A stretch of DNA of 61,034 nt. It comes from Deltaproteobacteria bacterium. Lineage in GTDB: Bacteria > Myxococcota > Myxococcia > SLRQ01. The notes under the pieces were generated by a model, which saw nothing but the letters and a program-made list of their open reading frames with translations, did not search any database and was not told the origin of the DNA. Location: the NCBI GenBank assembly GCA_029210625.1, contig JARGFU010000028.1, forward strand, positions 1 to 61,034, in the 5' to 3' direction. The position numbers and the translations under genes are program-made. How positions within the stretch are numbered: the first letter of the stretch is position 1; every line of letters starts with the position of its first letter. This document shows, one piece after another, positions 9,011 to 17,815 of this stretch.

Positions 9011-10330
9011 ATGCGTGCGAAGCGTGCGGTGCTGCTGGTGTCGGCTCTTGCGCTGCTGTCCGGTGGTTGCGAACAGCTCGCGGAACTCTTCGGCAAGGAG
9101 ATGACGCCCCAGGAGAAGGCGACCGAGGCCATGAACCAGGCCCGGATGCTCCTCCAGCAGGGCGACCAGGCCGGTGCCGAGGAGGCCTACCGCAAGGCGA
9201 TGACCCACGTGCCGGACGACAGCGCGCCGGTGCTGGCCCTGGCCGCGATGTACGAGCAGCGGGGGGAGGACACCCGCGCCGTGCTGGAGCTGCGGCAGGC
9301 CGCCGATCTGCTCTCCACCGACGCCGCGCCGCGGGAGCGGATCGGCGACATCCTCATCCGCCAGGACCGCTTCGGCCCGGCGGCCGAGGCCTACAAGCGG
9401 GCCCTGGACATCCTCCCGATGAGTGAGCCCCTGGGGCGCAAGCTCGCCCTGGCCTCGCTCCTCGGCGGACAGATCTCCGACGCGCGCCGCGAGATCGGGC
9501 GGCTCAAGGGCAGCGATCCGGCGCACCCCGAGACCCAGGCCCTCGACGGCCTGGTGATGGCCGCCGAGGGCAGGGGCCACGAGGCCCGCAGCCTGATCGA
9601 GAGCGCGGCCCGCGCCAGCAGCGAGCCCGCGCCCTCCCGGCTGCTGGGCCTCTACTACCTGCAGATGGGCGAGGCGAGCGCCGCCGTCCAGGCGCTCAAG
9701 GGCGCCCAGGAGCGCGGCGGCTCCGATCCCTGGACCCTGCGCCTGCTGGCCCAGGCCCTCATCGCCTCGGGCGCCGGGGCCGAGGCCGTCGAGCTCCTGG
9801 ATCCGGCCGTCCGGGCGCGGCCCCGCGATCCGATCGTGCTGGCCGCCTACGCGCGGGCGCTGGTCGCCCGCGGGCAGTACGAGGAGGCCCTGCAGGCCGC
9901 CGGCCGCGCCGTGCGGCAGAACTCGGGGCTGGGCGCGGCGCACCTGGCCCAGGGCGACGCCCTGGAGGCCATGGAGCGCTACGATCAGGCCGCGCGCGCC
10001 TACCGGAGCGCCGTGAAGGCCTCGCCCCAGCTCGGGGAGGCCTACCGCCGTCTGGCCTCTCTCGAGAGCCGCCAGGGACGCATGGTGGAGGCCGCCGCCG
10101 CCCTCGAGCGGCTGGTCGCGCTCTCGCCGGGCGATCGCCGGGCCCAGGTCGAGCTGCTCGAGGCCTACGCCGCCGCCCCCTCCGAGGCCCGCAAGGGCCT
10201 CGACCTGGTGGATCGCCTCCTCGCCGAGGAGCCGCAGAACACCCGCTTCCTGCAGCTGAGGGCTCAGATGCAGGCCGAGGTGAAGCGCCGGCCCTCCGGG
10301 GGCCGCGCCGGCCCCGTCATCATGCGCTAG
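9011..10330 (+). CDS. TPR-repeat lipoprotein (439 aa)
   Basis: The N terminus MRAKRAVLLVSALALLSGGC is a type II signal peptide with lipobox LSGGC, lipid attachment at Cys20. The mature protein is a run of tetratricopeptide-like helical pairs (AEEAYRKAMTHVPDD, AAEAYKRALDILP, ALQAAGRAVRQNSG, AARAYRSAVKASPQ), covering nearly its whole length. Such proteins act as protein-interaction scaffolds at the periplasmic face of a membrane. ATG 9011 is chosen over the longer frame because it alone gives the signal peptide and has GGAGGG 13 bases upstream. The stop overlaps the convergent histidine kinase gene by 11 bases. Partner unknown. Confidence 0.87.
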   Translation: MRAKRAVLLVSALALLSGGCEQLAELFGKEMTPQEKATEAMNQARMLLQQGDQAGAEEAYRKAMTHVPDDSAPVLALAAMYEQRGEDTRAVLELRQAADLLSTDAAPRERIGDILIRQDRFGPAAEAYKRALDILPMSEPLGRKLALASLLGGQISDARREIGRLKGSDPAHPETQALDGLVMAAEGRGHEARSLIESAARASSEPAPSRLLGLYYLQMGEASAAVQALKGAQERGGSDPWTLRLLAQALIASGAGAEAVELLDPAVRARPRDPIVLAAYARALVARGQYEEALQAAGRAVRQNSGLGAAHLAQGDALEAMERYDQAARAYRSAVKASPQLGEAYRRLASLESRQGRMVEAAAALERLVALSPGDRRAQVELLEAYAAAPSEARKGLDLVDRLLAEEPQNTRFLQLRAQMQAEVKRRPSGGRAGPVIMR

Positions 10331-11051
10331 CGGGCAGCTCGAGGGAGGCCACCGCGCCGCCGCCCTCCCGGGCGTGCAGGTCGAAGGTGGCCTGCAGGAC
10401 CTCGCAGGAGCGGCGCACGAGGATCAGCCCCAGGCCCATCCCCGGCGCCCCCTCGGCCTCGCCCTCGTCCTCGCCCCGGGAGAGGGCCTCGAAGGAGCGC
10501 TCGAGGGCGGCCTGCTCCGCGGCGCTGCGCGCGGGGCCCTCGTTCTCGATCTCGACGCGGTGGCCGCCCGCCGCGCCGGGCAGGACCCGGAGCCGCACGG
10601 TGGCCCCCTTCGGTGAGGCCTCGATGGCGTTGAGGAGGAGCGCCGAGGCCGCGATGCGCAGGCTGCGCTCGTCGCAGGTCGTGTGATCGGACGCCTCGCC
10701 CGCCTCGACCTCGAGCTGGGTGCCGCGCAGATCCCAGGCCCGGCGGGCCTCCCGGCAGAGCTCCTCGAGCGCCTGCCGCAGGTGGAGGGGGCGGGGCTCG
10801 GGCGGGGGAGGGGGCGCCTGCACCCGGGCCAGGTTCACCAGGTCCTCCACGAGGCGGTTCAGGCGCAGGGTGCTGCGCTCGATCGAGGCGAGGAGGCGCG
10901 CGAGGGCCTCCGGCTCGTGGAGCGACTCCTGGGCCAGCTCGGTGAAGCCGAGGAGGGTCAGCAGGGGCGAGCGCATGTCGTGGGCCAGATCGAAGAGGAG
11001 GGTGCCCAGAGCCTCGCCCTCGAGGGCCTCTCCTTTCGACTTCCTGCTCAT
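10320..11051 (-). CDS. Soluble sensor histidine kinase (HisKA-HATPase), 243 aa
   Basis: A short kinase core without membrane segments or an input domain. The H-box FDLAHDMRSPLLTLLGF contains the phospho-accepting His near residue 24. The ATPase half has an N-box (ALLLNAIEASPKG) and a G2-like box (GMGLGLILVRRSCE); the G1 box is poorly conserved, with ENEGPARS where DNGxG is expected, so ATP binding may be altered. It starts at ATG 11051, overlapping the upstream kinase gene by 4 bases (ATGA), so the two kinases are made from one message. No response regulator lies beside them. It ends convergently over the last 11 bases of the TPR lipoprotein gene. Confidence 0.85.
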   Translation of the reverse strand: MSRKSKGEALEGEALGTLLFDLAHDMRSPLLTLLGFTELAQESLHEPEALARLLASIERSTLRLNRLVEDLVNLARVQAPPPPPEPRPLHLRQALEELCREARRAWDLRGTQLEVEAGEASDHTTCDERSLRIAASALLLNAIEASPKGATVRLRVLPGAAGGHRVEIENEGPARSAAEQAALERSFEALSRGEDEGEAEGAPGMGLGLILVRRSCEVLQATFDLHAREGGGAVASLELPASA

Positions 11052-12685
11052 CGCATCTCCTCCGGCCGGGGCGCAGCGGCCTCCGGTGCCTGATCCGTTC
11101 CTCCCGGGGCGGCCTCGCTCTCCTCGCCGAGCACCGGCAGGAAGACCTCGAAGCGGGCCCCTCCCAGGGGCGACTCGGCGCAGTGGAGGCGGCCCTGGTG
11201 CTCGGCGACGATCTGGGCGCAGAGGGCCAGCCCCAGGCCGGTGCCGTTCTCCCGCGTGGAGACGAAGGGATCGAAGACCGACTCGCGCTGCTCGGCGGGC
11301 ACGCCCGGCCCGTCGTCGTCGACCCGCAGGAGCGCGCCCTCGGCTCCGGTGGCGACGCTCACCCGGATCTTCCCGGGGCGCCCGCCCAGGGCCTCCCGGG
11401 CGTTGCGCAGGAGGTTGAGCAGCAGCGCCCGGATCTGCGAGGCGTCGGCGGCGAGCTCCACCGGGACCTCGGGGAGCTCCAGGGAGAGCTCGGCCCCGGC
11501 CATGCGCAGCTCCTCCTCGCTGAAGGAGCAGGTCGCGTCGACGACCTCGCGCAGATCGAGGAGGTGCCGCCGGGCCCGGGGGAGGCGAGCGAAGCGCAGG
11601 TAGTCCTCGGTGATCTCGGTGAGGCGGTCGACCTCCCGGGTGATCGCCTGGATGAGGGCCAGGACCTCGGCCCGCCGCTCGGGGCTCTCGAAGTGGGCCT
11701 CGCGCACCTCGTCCCCGAGGAGCTCGTTGTTCAGGCCCACCGAGGAGAGGGGGTTGCGGATCTCGTGGGAGACCTGCGCGGCCATCCTCCCCACGGTGGC
11801 CAGGCGCTCGGAGCGCAGGAGGGCCTCCCGCTGCCGGGCGAGGGCGGCGTCCCGGCTGGCCAGGGCCTCGGTCATCTCGTTGAAGGCGCGGGCCAGGTCC
11901 CCGATCTCGTCTTGGGCGTCGATGTCGACCTTCGGATCGAAGTGCCCCTCCTGCACCGCCCGCGCCGCGTCGGTCAGGCGGCGGATCGGCCTCAGGGTGC
12001 GCTGCACGAAGAGGGTGACCAGCAGCCCCACCAGCACGGCGATCAGCGAGAGGATCATGATGGCCAGGGCCGCCCGGTCCTCCTGCTCCTCGGCCCGGGC
12101 CACCTGACGGGCCACCTCCAGGTCCACGGTGCGGCCGAGCTGGCGCAGGCCCAGGCCCAGGCGGCGCTCGGCGGCGCGAAGCTCGGAGGCCGCCACGGCC
12201 ACGCCGCCCGGGTTGGCGGCGGCGCCCTCGCCCTCCGGCGTGAGGGCCCCCTGGAGGAGGGCGGCGGCGGCATCGTAGGCCACGTAGGCCTCCCGCAGGC
12301 GGGCGAGCCGGTCGGCGAAGGCCTGCAGGTTGCGCTGCTCCTGGGGCCGGGAGGCGCGGGCGAGGCCCTCGTTGCAGCGGGCGAGGGCGTCGGCCAGGCG
12401 CTGGAGGTTCTTCGGGTGCTGGCTGCGGGCGATCTTGATCATCAGCGTCTGCACCTGGGGTGCGCGCTCGTCCTCGATCAGGCGCTGGATCTCCCGGGCC
12501 CGGTTCTTCTGGGCGGCCTCCAGCTCGGCCGTCACCTTGGCCAGGGGCAGGTAGGTCTGGGAGACCTGCTCCAGGTCCTCTCCGATGCGGTGGAGCTGCA
12601 CCACCGCGAAGAGGGAGACGGCCCCGAAGGTGAGGACCACCAGGGCCAGGCCGAGGAAGATCTTGGTGGTGACCGAGAGTCGCAT
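11048..12685 (-). CDS. Membrane sensor histidine kinase with HAMP domain (545 aa)
   Basis: Residues ~7-30 form the first membrane helix, then a ~150-residue, mainly helical periplasmic four-helix-type sensor, a second helix near 185-205 (ALAIMILSLIAVLVGLLVTLF), a HAMP domain (RTLRPIRRLTDAARAV...EIGDLARAFNEM), HisKA with H-box AAQVSHEIRNPLSS, and an intact HATPase (LLNLLRNAREALGG, DDDGPGVPAEQR, GTGLGLALCAQIV). ATG 12685 (MRLSVTTKIFLGLALVV) is preferred to the in-frame ATG at 12754, which would place 23 polar residues before the membrane helix. Its signal and cognate regulator are unknown; the downstream soluble kinase overlaps by 4 bases and may form heterodimers or a relay with it. Confidence 0.92.
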   Translation of the reverse strand: MRLSVTTKIFLGLALVVLTFGAVSLFAVVQLHRIGEDLEQVSQTYLPLAKVTAELEAAQKNRAREIQRLIEDERAPQVQTLMIKIARSQHPKNLQRLADALARCNEGLARASRPQEQRNLQAFADRLARLREAYVAYDAAAALLQGALTPEGEGAAANPGGVAVAASELRAAERRLGLGLRQLGRTVDLEVARQVARAEEQEDRAALAIMILSLIAVLVGLLVTLFVQRTLRPIRRLTDAARAVQEGHFDPKVDIDAQDEIGDLARAFNEMTEALASRDAALARQREALLRSERLATVGRMAAQVSHEIRNPLSSVGLNNELLGDEVREAHFESPERRAEVLALIQAITREVDRLTEITEDYLRFARLPRARRHLLDLREVVDATCSFSEEELRMAGAELSLELPEVPVELAADASQIRALLLNLLRNAREALGGRPGKIRVSVATGAEGALLRVDDDGPGVPAEQRESVFDPFVSTRENGTGLGLALCAQIVAEHQGRLHCAESPLGGARFEVFLPVLGEESEAAPGGTDQAPEAAAPRPEEMR

Positions 12686-12779
12686 GAGGGCTTCCGGGCC
12701 CACCCTACCGCACGATTCTCCGGCGGGTGCAGAAAGGTGCGACAACGTCTCCAACCCCTTGACCTCACAGGGGTTTCGC

Positions 12780-12809
12780 TTGACCGTCGAAAAATGCGCG
12801 TGCTAGCGT
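12780..12809 (+). promoter_or_regulatory. Sigma-70-type promoter for the PEGA gene
   Basis: TTGACC at 12780-12785, an 18-base spacer, then TAGCGT at 12804-12809. The predicted start lies about 28 bases before ATG 12844, which has GGAG seven bases upstream. It is in the divergent gap between the kinase pair and the PEGA operon. Confidence 0.55.
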
Positions 12810-12843
12810 TCGTGGGTTCAACCAACCTCCGTCTGGAGTTGTC

Positions 12844-14577
12844 ATGCGCCACGCCGTTCTCGCGCTCGCACCCCTCGTCCTCGTCGCTCAGGCTGCCCAC
12901 GCCGGACCCAAGGTCTACGTGGCGCCCTACGGCATCGTCGGGCCGGAGGTCCCCGCGGACCTCTCCTCGCAGACCGCGACCCTGATCTCGGACGAGCTGA
13001 AGAACCACAAGTCCCTCGAGGTCCTCAAGGGGCCCTCCCTCGGCGGCAGCGCCGCCCCCGTGGCCGACTCCGGCGACGCGGCGAAGGCCGAGAAGGCCCT
13101 CGGGCGGGCCGAGGGCCTGGTGAAGCAGGGCGACGCGGCCATGCTCAAGCTGAACTTCGGCGGCGCCGCCGCGAAGTACCGGGCCGCCGTGAAGCTCTAC
13201 CTGCAGAACGTCGGGGCCCTCGAGAGCTTCGACACGATCAACTACGCCCGCCTCTCCCTGGCCACCGCCCTCTTCCGGGAGGGCAAGGAGGAGGAGGGCG
13301 AGGAGGCCCTGACCGACGTCATCCGCCTCGATCCCGAGCGCACCCTCGACCCCGCGGCCTATCCGCCGGTCTTCGTCCGCACCTACCAGAAGATCCAGAA
13401 GGACATGCTGCGCAAGACCCGGGGCGCCATCTCCGTGGTCAGCCAGCCCGCCGGCGCCGAGGTCCACCTCGACGGCAAGAAGGTGGGGGTCACGCCCCTC
13501 CTGATCAAGGACCTCATCCGCGGTCCGCACCACGTGAAGCTGATCTCCGCCGGTGAGGAGGCGCCCTGGACCTCCTCGGTGGACGTCACCCCCACCAAGG
13601 TCGCCAGCATCGACGCCGATCTCGGCGGCAAGGTGCAGGGCCCCGTGGGGGAGGTGGTCGCGACCCTCGCCCGCGGGACGCTGGACAAGAAGGCCCTCGG
13701 CACGATCGCCGCGGTCGCCGGCAGCGTGGGCGCGACCCACGTGGTCTTCGGCGCCCTGAGCCGCGAGGCCGATGCCTACACGGTCAAGAGCTACCTCTAC
13801 GAGGTGGAGAGCAAGAAGGTCGCGGGCCTGAAGGAGATGAGCTTCGACCTCGACATGCTCGGCGCGGCCATCGAGGTCTTCAAGCTGGCCGAGGAGATCG
13901 ACAAGGGCACCGGCGCGCTGCCGGAGGCCCTGTCCCTGCCGGTGGAGGTCTTCGAGAAGAAGGCCGCCCCCGAGACCCCGGTGATCGCCGAGGTGAGCGC
14001 CGCGCCGGCCGAGGCGCCGGTGGCCGCCGCCGCCCCCGCGCCCGTGGCGCCCAGCGGCCCCATCGCTCCGGCTCGCGGCCCGGTGGAGCCGGCCCGCGGC
14101 CCGATCATGCCGGTCCAGCCGGCCCAGCCCGTGCAGCCGCGCGACGAGGCCCCGCCGCCCCGCGTGCGGCAGCGCGACTCCCTGGCCTCGGGGCCGGTGG
14201 AGCCCGCCACGGCCTCCTCCGGTCCGGGCGCGCCCATCGCCCCGGTGGGCCCCATCACCGGGGTGATCGCGCCGCTGAACGCCGATCCGGAGGAGCCGGT
14301 CGAGCCGGCCCGCGCGCGGCAAGTGAACTCGCTCACCGAGCGCAAGCGCCTGGAGGCGGCCGACCTCGAGTCGGGGTCGCGCTACTCCGCGGTGGACATC
14401 GGCGAGATCGTGATTCCGAAGGACGAAGTCGAGAAGAAAGAGGGATGGCCTTGGTGGGCATGGACTTTGACGGGTGTTCTGGCGGCCGGCGCGATCGGCG
14501 CCGGGGGCTACTACGCGGTCGATCGCGGCCTCTTCGTGGGCGCAGCGGACGACGCAGCGGTGACCTTCTCGTGGTGA
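12844..14577 (+). CDS. Exported PEGA-domain protein with C-terminal membrane anchor (577 aa)
   Basis: A signal peptide (MRHAVLALAPLVLVAQAAHA) precedes a helical region (~80-185) of TPR-like character (AAKYRAAVKLY). A PEGA domain follows at ~195-240: GAISVVSQPAGAEVHLDGKK, VGVTPLLIKDL, HHVKLIS. Residues ~380-490 are Pro/Ala-rich linker with GPIAPARGPVEPARGP repeats. One membrane helix (WWAWTLTGVLAAGAIGAGGYY) sits near the C terminus. PEGA domains are common in outer surface proteins of myxobacteria; the exact role is unknown. It starts an apparent three-gene operon: the stop overlaps the following kelch lipoprotein by 4 bases. Confidence 0.85.
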   Translation: MRHAVLALAPLVLVAQAAHAGPKVYVAPYGIVGPEVPADLSSQTATLISDELKNHKSLEVLKGPSLGGSAAPVADSGDAAKAEKALGRAEGLVKQGDAAMLKLNFGGAAAKYRAAVKLYLQNVGALESFDTINYARLSLATALFREGKEEEGEEALTDVIRLDPERTLDPAAYPPVFVRTYQKIQKDMLRKTRGAISVVSQPAGAEVHLDGKKVGVTPLLIKDLIRGPHHVKLISAGEEAPWTSSVDVTPTKVASIDADLGGKVQGPVGEVVATLARGTLDKKALGTIAAVAGSVGATHVVFGALSREADAYTVKSYLYEVESKKVAGLKEMSFDLDMLGAAIEVFKLAEEIDKGTGALPEALSLPVEVFEKKAAPETPVIAEVSAAPAEAPVAAAAPAPVAPSGPIAPARGPVEPARGPIMPVQPAQPVQPRDEAPPPRVRQRDSLASGPVEPATASSGPGAPIAPVGPITGVIAPLNADPEEPVEPARARQVNSLTERKRLEAADLESGSRYSAVDIGEIVIPKDEVEKKEGWPWWAWTLTGVLAAGAIGAGGYYAVDRGLFVGAADDAAVTFSW

Positions 14578-16202
14578 CGCTGCGCCGCTTCCTGGGAGGG
14601 GTGTTCGCCCTCGGCTTCCTCGCCACCGCGGCCTGCGGCAGCGGCACGGTGAAGCTGCAGGTCGAGCTGCTGCGCAAGAGCTGCCCGGGCTCGGACGGGG
14701 TGCAGGTCGACGCCCTCCAGGACGTCAGCCACCTCGAGTTCCTGATCAGCGGTGACGGCATCGACGGCACGGTCTCGACCATCGCCGCCGTGGCCGACGG
14801 CTCGGTGACCCTCGAGGAGATCCCCCTCCTGGAGTCGGGCCAGCTCACCGAGCGGCGGATCGAGGTGCGGGCGCACTTCCAGTCCCCCCAGGGGCCGATC
14901 ACGGCCCGGGGCCTGGCGGTGGTGCAGCTCGATCCCTCCGAGCTCAACCCGCCGCCGATCCCGGTCTTCCTGCGGCCCGTCGACTCCTACGTCTACACCG
15001 CCGACAAGGACGACCCCGACACCTGCACCACCATGAGCCGGGCGCGGGCGGGGCACTCCGCCACGACCCTCAACGACGGCCGGGTGCTGATCGTCGGCGG
15101 CGCGGAGTTCGACACCCTCGGCGGCCGGACCGTGCACGACAGCGCCGAGATCTTCGACCCGCTCACCGGGCAGTTCGAGCTGCGGGTGCGGGGCAGCGGC
15201 GGCCCGGGCCTCCCCCGGGTCTTCCACTCCGCCTCCAAGATGCAGGACGGCCGGGTGCTGGTGGTCGGCGGCGAGTTCGACATGTCGGGCACCGAGCGGG
15301 ACGTGCTGCGCCCCGCCGAGATCTTCCGGCCCGAGCTCGGCGACGACGGCGAGTTCGATGCCAACGCCCTCATCGCCAACACCGGCCGCACCCGCCACCG
15401 GGCCAGCGTCTCCGGTGACATGGTGCTGATCAGCGGCGGCTACACCGATCCCAGCCCGGGCACCGGGCACCCGATCCCGATCCGCGCCACCGAGCTTTTC
15501 GACGGCGTCGCCGAGCGCTTCACCGTGGCCCCCGACCTGCCCGAGGCGCGAGCCGAGCACTGCGCCACCGTCCTCGACCGGGGCGTGGTGGTGGTCGCCG
15601 GGGGGCTGACGGCCGCCGGGAACAACGTCAACGTCAGCAACACGATGCACTTCTACCGGCTCTCCGAGGGCAGCGCGACGCTCCTCGAGCAGGGGGGGCT
15701 GCCCCTCTCCCAGACCCTCTCCACCGGCCGCTATGGCATGGGCTGCGCGGCGGTGCGGCTCGGCGCCGGCACCGAGACGGTGATGGTGATGGCGGGGGGC
15801 TACACCACGGTCGACGACTTCTCCGCCTCCTCCTCCCACCCGGGCGTCGAGGTCTTCAACCCCTCGGGCTCTCCCCAGGTCACCGACGCCGGCAGCCTGC
15901 AGGCCGGCGCCCGGGGCAACCTCTGCGCCGTGGCGATCGACGACAACACCGCGGTCTTCCTCGGTGGCTTCAACAGCGGCGATCTCCCCACCTCGCGCGG
16001 CAGCGAGTGGGCCTCGACCACCGACGGCTCGGTCCGCATCGCCCAGACCACCGGGCGGCGCCTGAACGAGGGTCGCTACCTCGCGGCCTGCACGCGCCTC
16101 CTCGACGGCTCGGTGCTGGTCACCGGCGGCCTCTCGCCGGACGCCGGCGGGACGCCGGTCTCGGTGCGCAGCGCCGAGCTCTACACCCCCATCCTTCGCT
16201 AG
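14574..16202 (+). CDS. Kelch-repeat lipoprotein (542 aa)
   Basis: GTG 14574 lies in a GTGA overlap with the PEGA gene and gives a lipoprotein signal peptide ending in ATAAC (Cys21). An N-terminal ~120-residue beta-rich domain is followed by a kelch-type propeller with at least six blades, each with a double-glycine strand: GRVLIVGGAEF, GRVLVVGGEF, DMVLISGGY, GVVVVAGGL, TVMVMAGGY, GSVLVTGGL. Each blade also carries the SAELF/AEIF element between strands. Proteins of this form are abundant, mostly uncharacterised myxobacterial surface lipoproteins thought to bind partners through the propeller. The long ATG form at 14445 would overlap the PEGA coding region by 130 bases and lacks a signal peptide. 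Confidence 0.85.
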   Translation: MTLRRFLGGVFALGFLATAACGSGTVKLQVELLRKSCPGSDGVQVDALQDVSHLEFLISGDGIDGTVSTIAAVADGSVTLEEIPLLESGQLTERRIEVRAHFQSPQGPITARGLAVVQLDPSELNPPPIPVFLRPVDSYVYTADKDDPDTCTTMSRARAGHSATTLNDGRVLIVGGAEFDTLGGRTVHDSAEIFDPLTGQFELRVRGSGGPGLPRVFHSASKMQDGRVLVVGGEFDMSGTERDVLRPAEIFRPELGDDGEFDANALIANTGRTRHRASVSGDMVLISGGYTDPSPGTGHPIPIRATELFDGVAERFTVAPDLPEARAEHCATVLDRGVVVVAGGLTAAGNNVNVSNTMHFYRLSEGSATLLEQGGLPLSQTLSTGRYGMGCAAVRLGAGTETVMVMAGGYTTVDDFSASSSHPGVEVFNPSGSPQVTDAGSLQAGARGNLCAVAIDDNTAVFLGGFNSGDLPTSRGSEWASTTDGSVRIAQTTGRRLNEGRYLAACTRLLDGSVLVTGGLSPDAGGTPVSVRSAELYTPILR

Positions 16203-16211
16203 AGGCCTCCC

Positions 16212-16913
16212 ATGCGTCTTCTCGAGCCCCTGCGAGCCCGCCTGCCCCTGGCCCTGATGGCCCTCGTCCTCTACCTGCCCGCCGCTCCGCTCCGGGCGGA
16301 CGGTGAGCTCTCGGGGGACCTCGGCGCGGGCGCCGCGCTCGATCCCGAGATCGACGGGAAGGTCGAGGCGCTGCTCCAGAAGGCGCGAAAGCTCCTCGAC
16401 AAGAGCAAGTACGCGGAGGCCCGGGCGGTGCTGGAGGAGGCCGACGACCTGGCCCCCATGGACGACCGGGTGCTCGAGCTCCTCGACGTGGTCGGGCAGC
16501 TCGAGTCCGAGGAGGAGGGCGCCCAGAAGCTCCTCGTCCAGATCGAGGCCGAGCGAAAGGCCAAGGAAGAGGAGCAGAAGAAGGTCGGGCAGGGGCTGGA
16601 GGCCATCCTCGAGCGCCACGGCCTGCCCAAGCAGCTCCCCCAGGCCACCGCCCGGCTGGCCGACAAGCTGAAGCTCTCCGAGGGGACGGCCGCCAAGGCC
16701 GAGAAGGCCCGCGACAAGTGCCTCGCCGGAGCGACCCTCTCCCACGCCGCCGCCGGCGCCCGCCAGTGCCGGCCCCTGGAGGAGAAGCTGGAGCAGGCCC
16801 GCAAGGAGTCCCGGCTCCTGGCCGACGACCTGGCCGCGCTCGACGAGGTCTTCGAGAAGCGCAAGGGCAAGAAGGCGCTCGCGCGGCTGAAGAAGCAGCA
16901 GAAGCGCGGCTAG
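16212..16913 (+). CDS. Exported helical (TPR/coiled-coil) protein, 233 aa
   Basis: An N-terminal hydrophobic stretch (ALMALVLYLPAAPLRAD) reads as a signal peptide cleaved near residue 31. Then comes one TPR-like pair (LLDKSKYAEARAVLEEADDLAP) and highly charged helices rich in Lys and Glu to a basic C terminus (RLKKQQKRG). It begins 9 bases after the kelch lipoprotein and is probably the last gene of that operon. The stop TAG lies within a perfect hairpin shared with the convergent gene. No family recognised. Confidence 0.75.
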   Translation: MRLLEPLRARLPLALMALVLYLPAAPLRADGELSGDLGAGAALDPEIDGKVEALLQKARKLLDKSKYAEARAVLEEADDLAPMDDRVLELLDVVGQLESEEEGAQKLLVQIEAERKAKEEEQKKVGQGLEAILERHGLPKQLPQATARLADKLKLSEGTAAKAEKARDKCLAGATLSHAAAGARQCRPLEEKLEQARKESRLLADDLAALDEVFEKRKGKKALARLKKQQKRG

Positions 16914-16927
16914 GGGGCGTCCCCTAG
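16910..16927. terminator. Perfect hairpin spanning two convergent stop codons
   Basis: CTAGGGG, loop GCGT, CCCCTAG: a 7-bp perfect stem containing the TAG stop of the plus-strand gene and the TAG stop of the minus-strand gene. No T tract on either side, so intrinsic termination is uncertain. Confidence 0.4.
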
Positions 16928-17757
16928 GACGAGAGCTCGGCCTCGGCCTCCGCGGCATCCGCCGCGAGGCTGGCCTCGGCGCTCTCGCCCGGGGTGGCCT
17001 CGGGATCGAGGGGCACGTGGGCCGTCACCCGGCCGCTGCCCACCTGGGCGCCGGCCGCCCGCAGGAGATCGCGGAAGGAGTTGGTGCCGAGGTGGCGCTC
17101 GAGGGTGTGGAGCTTGTCGTTCACCGCTTCGAGCTCACCCTTGGTGACCAGGTAGACGCGGTGGTTGGTCTCGGCCCGGCCCCGGGCTCGCTTGAGCTCG
17201 TGCTCGGTCTCCTCGACCTGCTTGCGCAGCTCGGCGGCGGTGGACTCGGCCTTGGCCGCCTTCTGCTCGAGGCGATCGCGCTCCTCGTCGGTGACCGGCT
17301 TCGCCTCCCGCGGCGCGGCCTCCTTCTCGGCGGCCGGGCGCTCGCTCTTCTCACTCTTCTCGTTCTTCTTGCGCGCCGGCTTCGACCCCGCCGCCTCGCG
17401 CAGCCCGTCGAGCTCCTCGTGCAGGCGGTCGATCGTCGCCTTGGCGGCCTCGAGCTCCTCGCCGAGCTCCTGCTGCCGGCTCGAGTCGCTGCTCTGCTCC
17501 TGCCTCACCGAGGCGGTGCGCTTCCTGGCCTTCTGCAGCTTCTTGCGCAGCTCCTCGAGCTCGGCGCTGCGAGACTCGGCGCTCTCGCGCTGCGACTCGA
17601 CCTTCTTCTCGAGCTTTCCGAGGGTGGCCTTGCTCTTCTCGAGCTCGGCCGAGGTGGCCTCGAGGCGGGAGTGGGCGCCGCGCCAGGCGAGGCCCAGGAC
17701 GGCGGCGACCAGACCGGCGCCGCCGGCGAGGATCCACAGGGTGACCGGGTCGTTCAT
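16924..17757 (-). CDS. Membrane-anchored coiled-coil protein (277 aa)
   Basis: One membrane helix at residues ~7-24 (LWILAGGAGLVAAVLGLAW) is followed by about 130 residues of dense coiled coil (Lys/Glu/Ser/Arg), a Lys/Glu-rich segment around 120-150, a second coiled coil (~155-200) and an Ala/Glu tail. A small non-coiled part (HRVYLVTKGELEAVNDKLHTLERHLGTNSFRDLLRAAG) lies near 200-240. The arrangement suggests a cytoplasmic rod tethered to the inner membrane. No enzyme motif seen and no family recognised. It starts 59 bases downstream of the exchanger stop on the same strand. Confidence 0.75.
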   Translation of the reverse strand: MNDPVTLWILAGGAGLVAAVLGLAWRGAHSRLEATSAELEKSKATLGKLEKKVESQRESAESRSAELEELRKKLQKARKRTASVRQEQSSDSSRQQELGEELEAAKATIDRLHEELDGLREAAGSKPARKKNEKSEKSERPAAEKEAAPREAKPVTDEERDRLEQKAAKAESTAAELRKQVEETEHELKRARGRAETNHRVYLVTKGELEAVNDKLHTLERHLGTNSFRDLLRAAGAQVGSGRVTAHVPLDPEATPGESAEASLAADAAEAEAELSS

Positions 17758-17815
17758 CCGCTCCTCATAGTGGGAGCCGATGGCGGGGGCAAGAGGGCCG
17801 GTTGAACCCGGGGCT

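Noticed and set aside
12686-12754. Earlier in-frame ATG for the HAMP kinase
   Set aside because: It would add 23 polar residues before the first membrane helix; ATG 12685 gives a normal N terminus.
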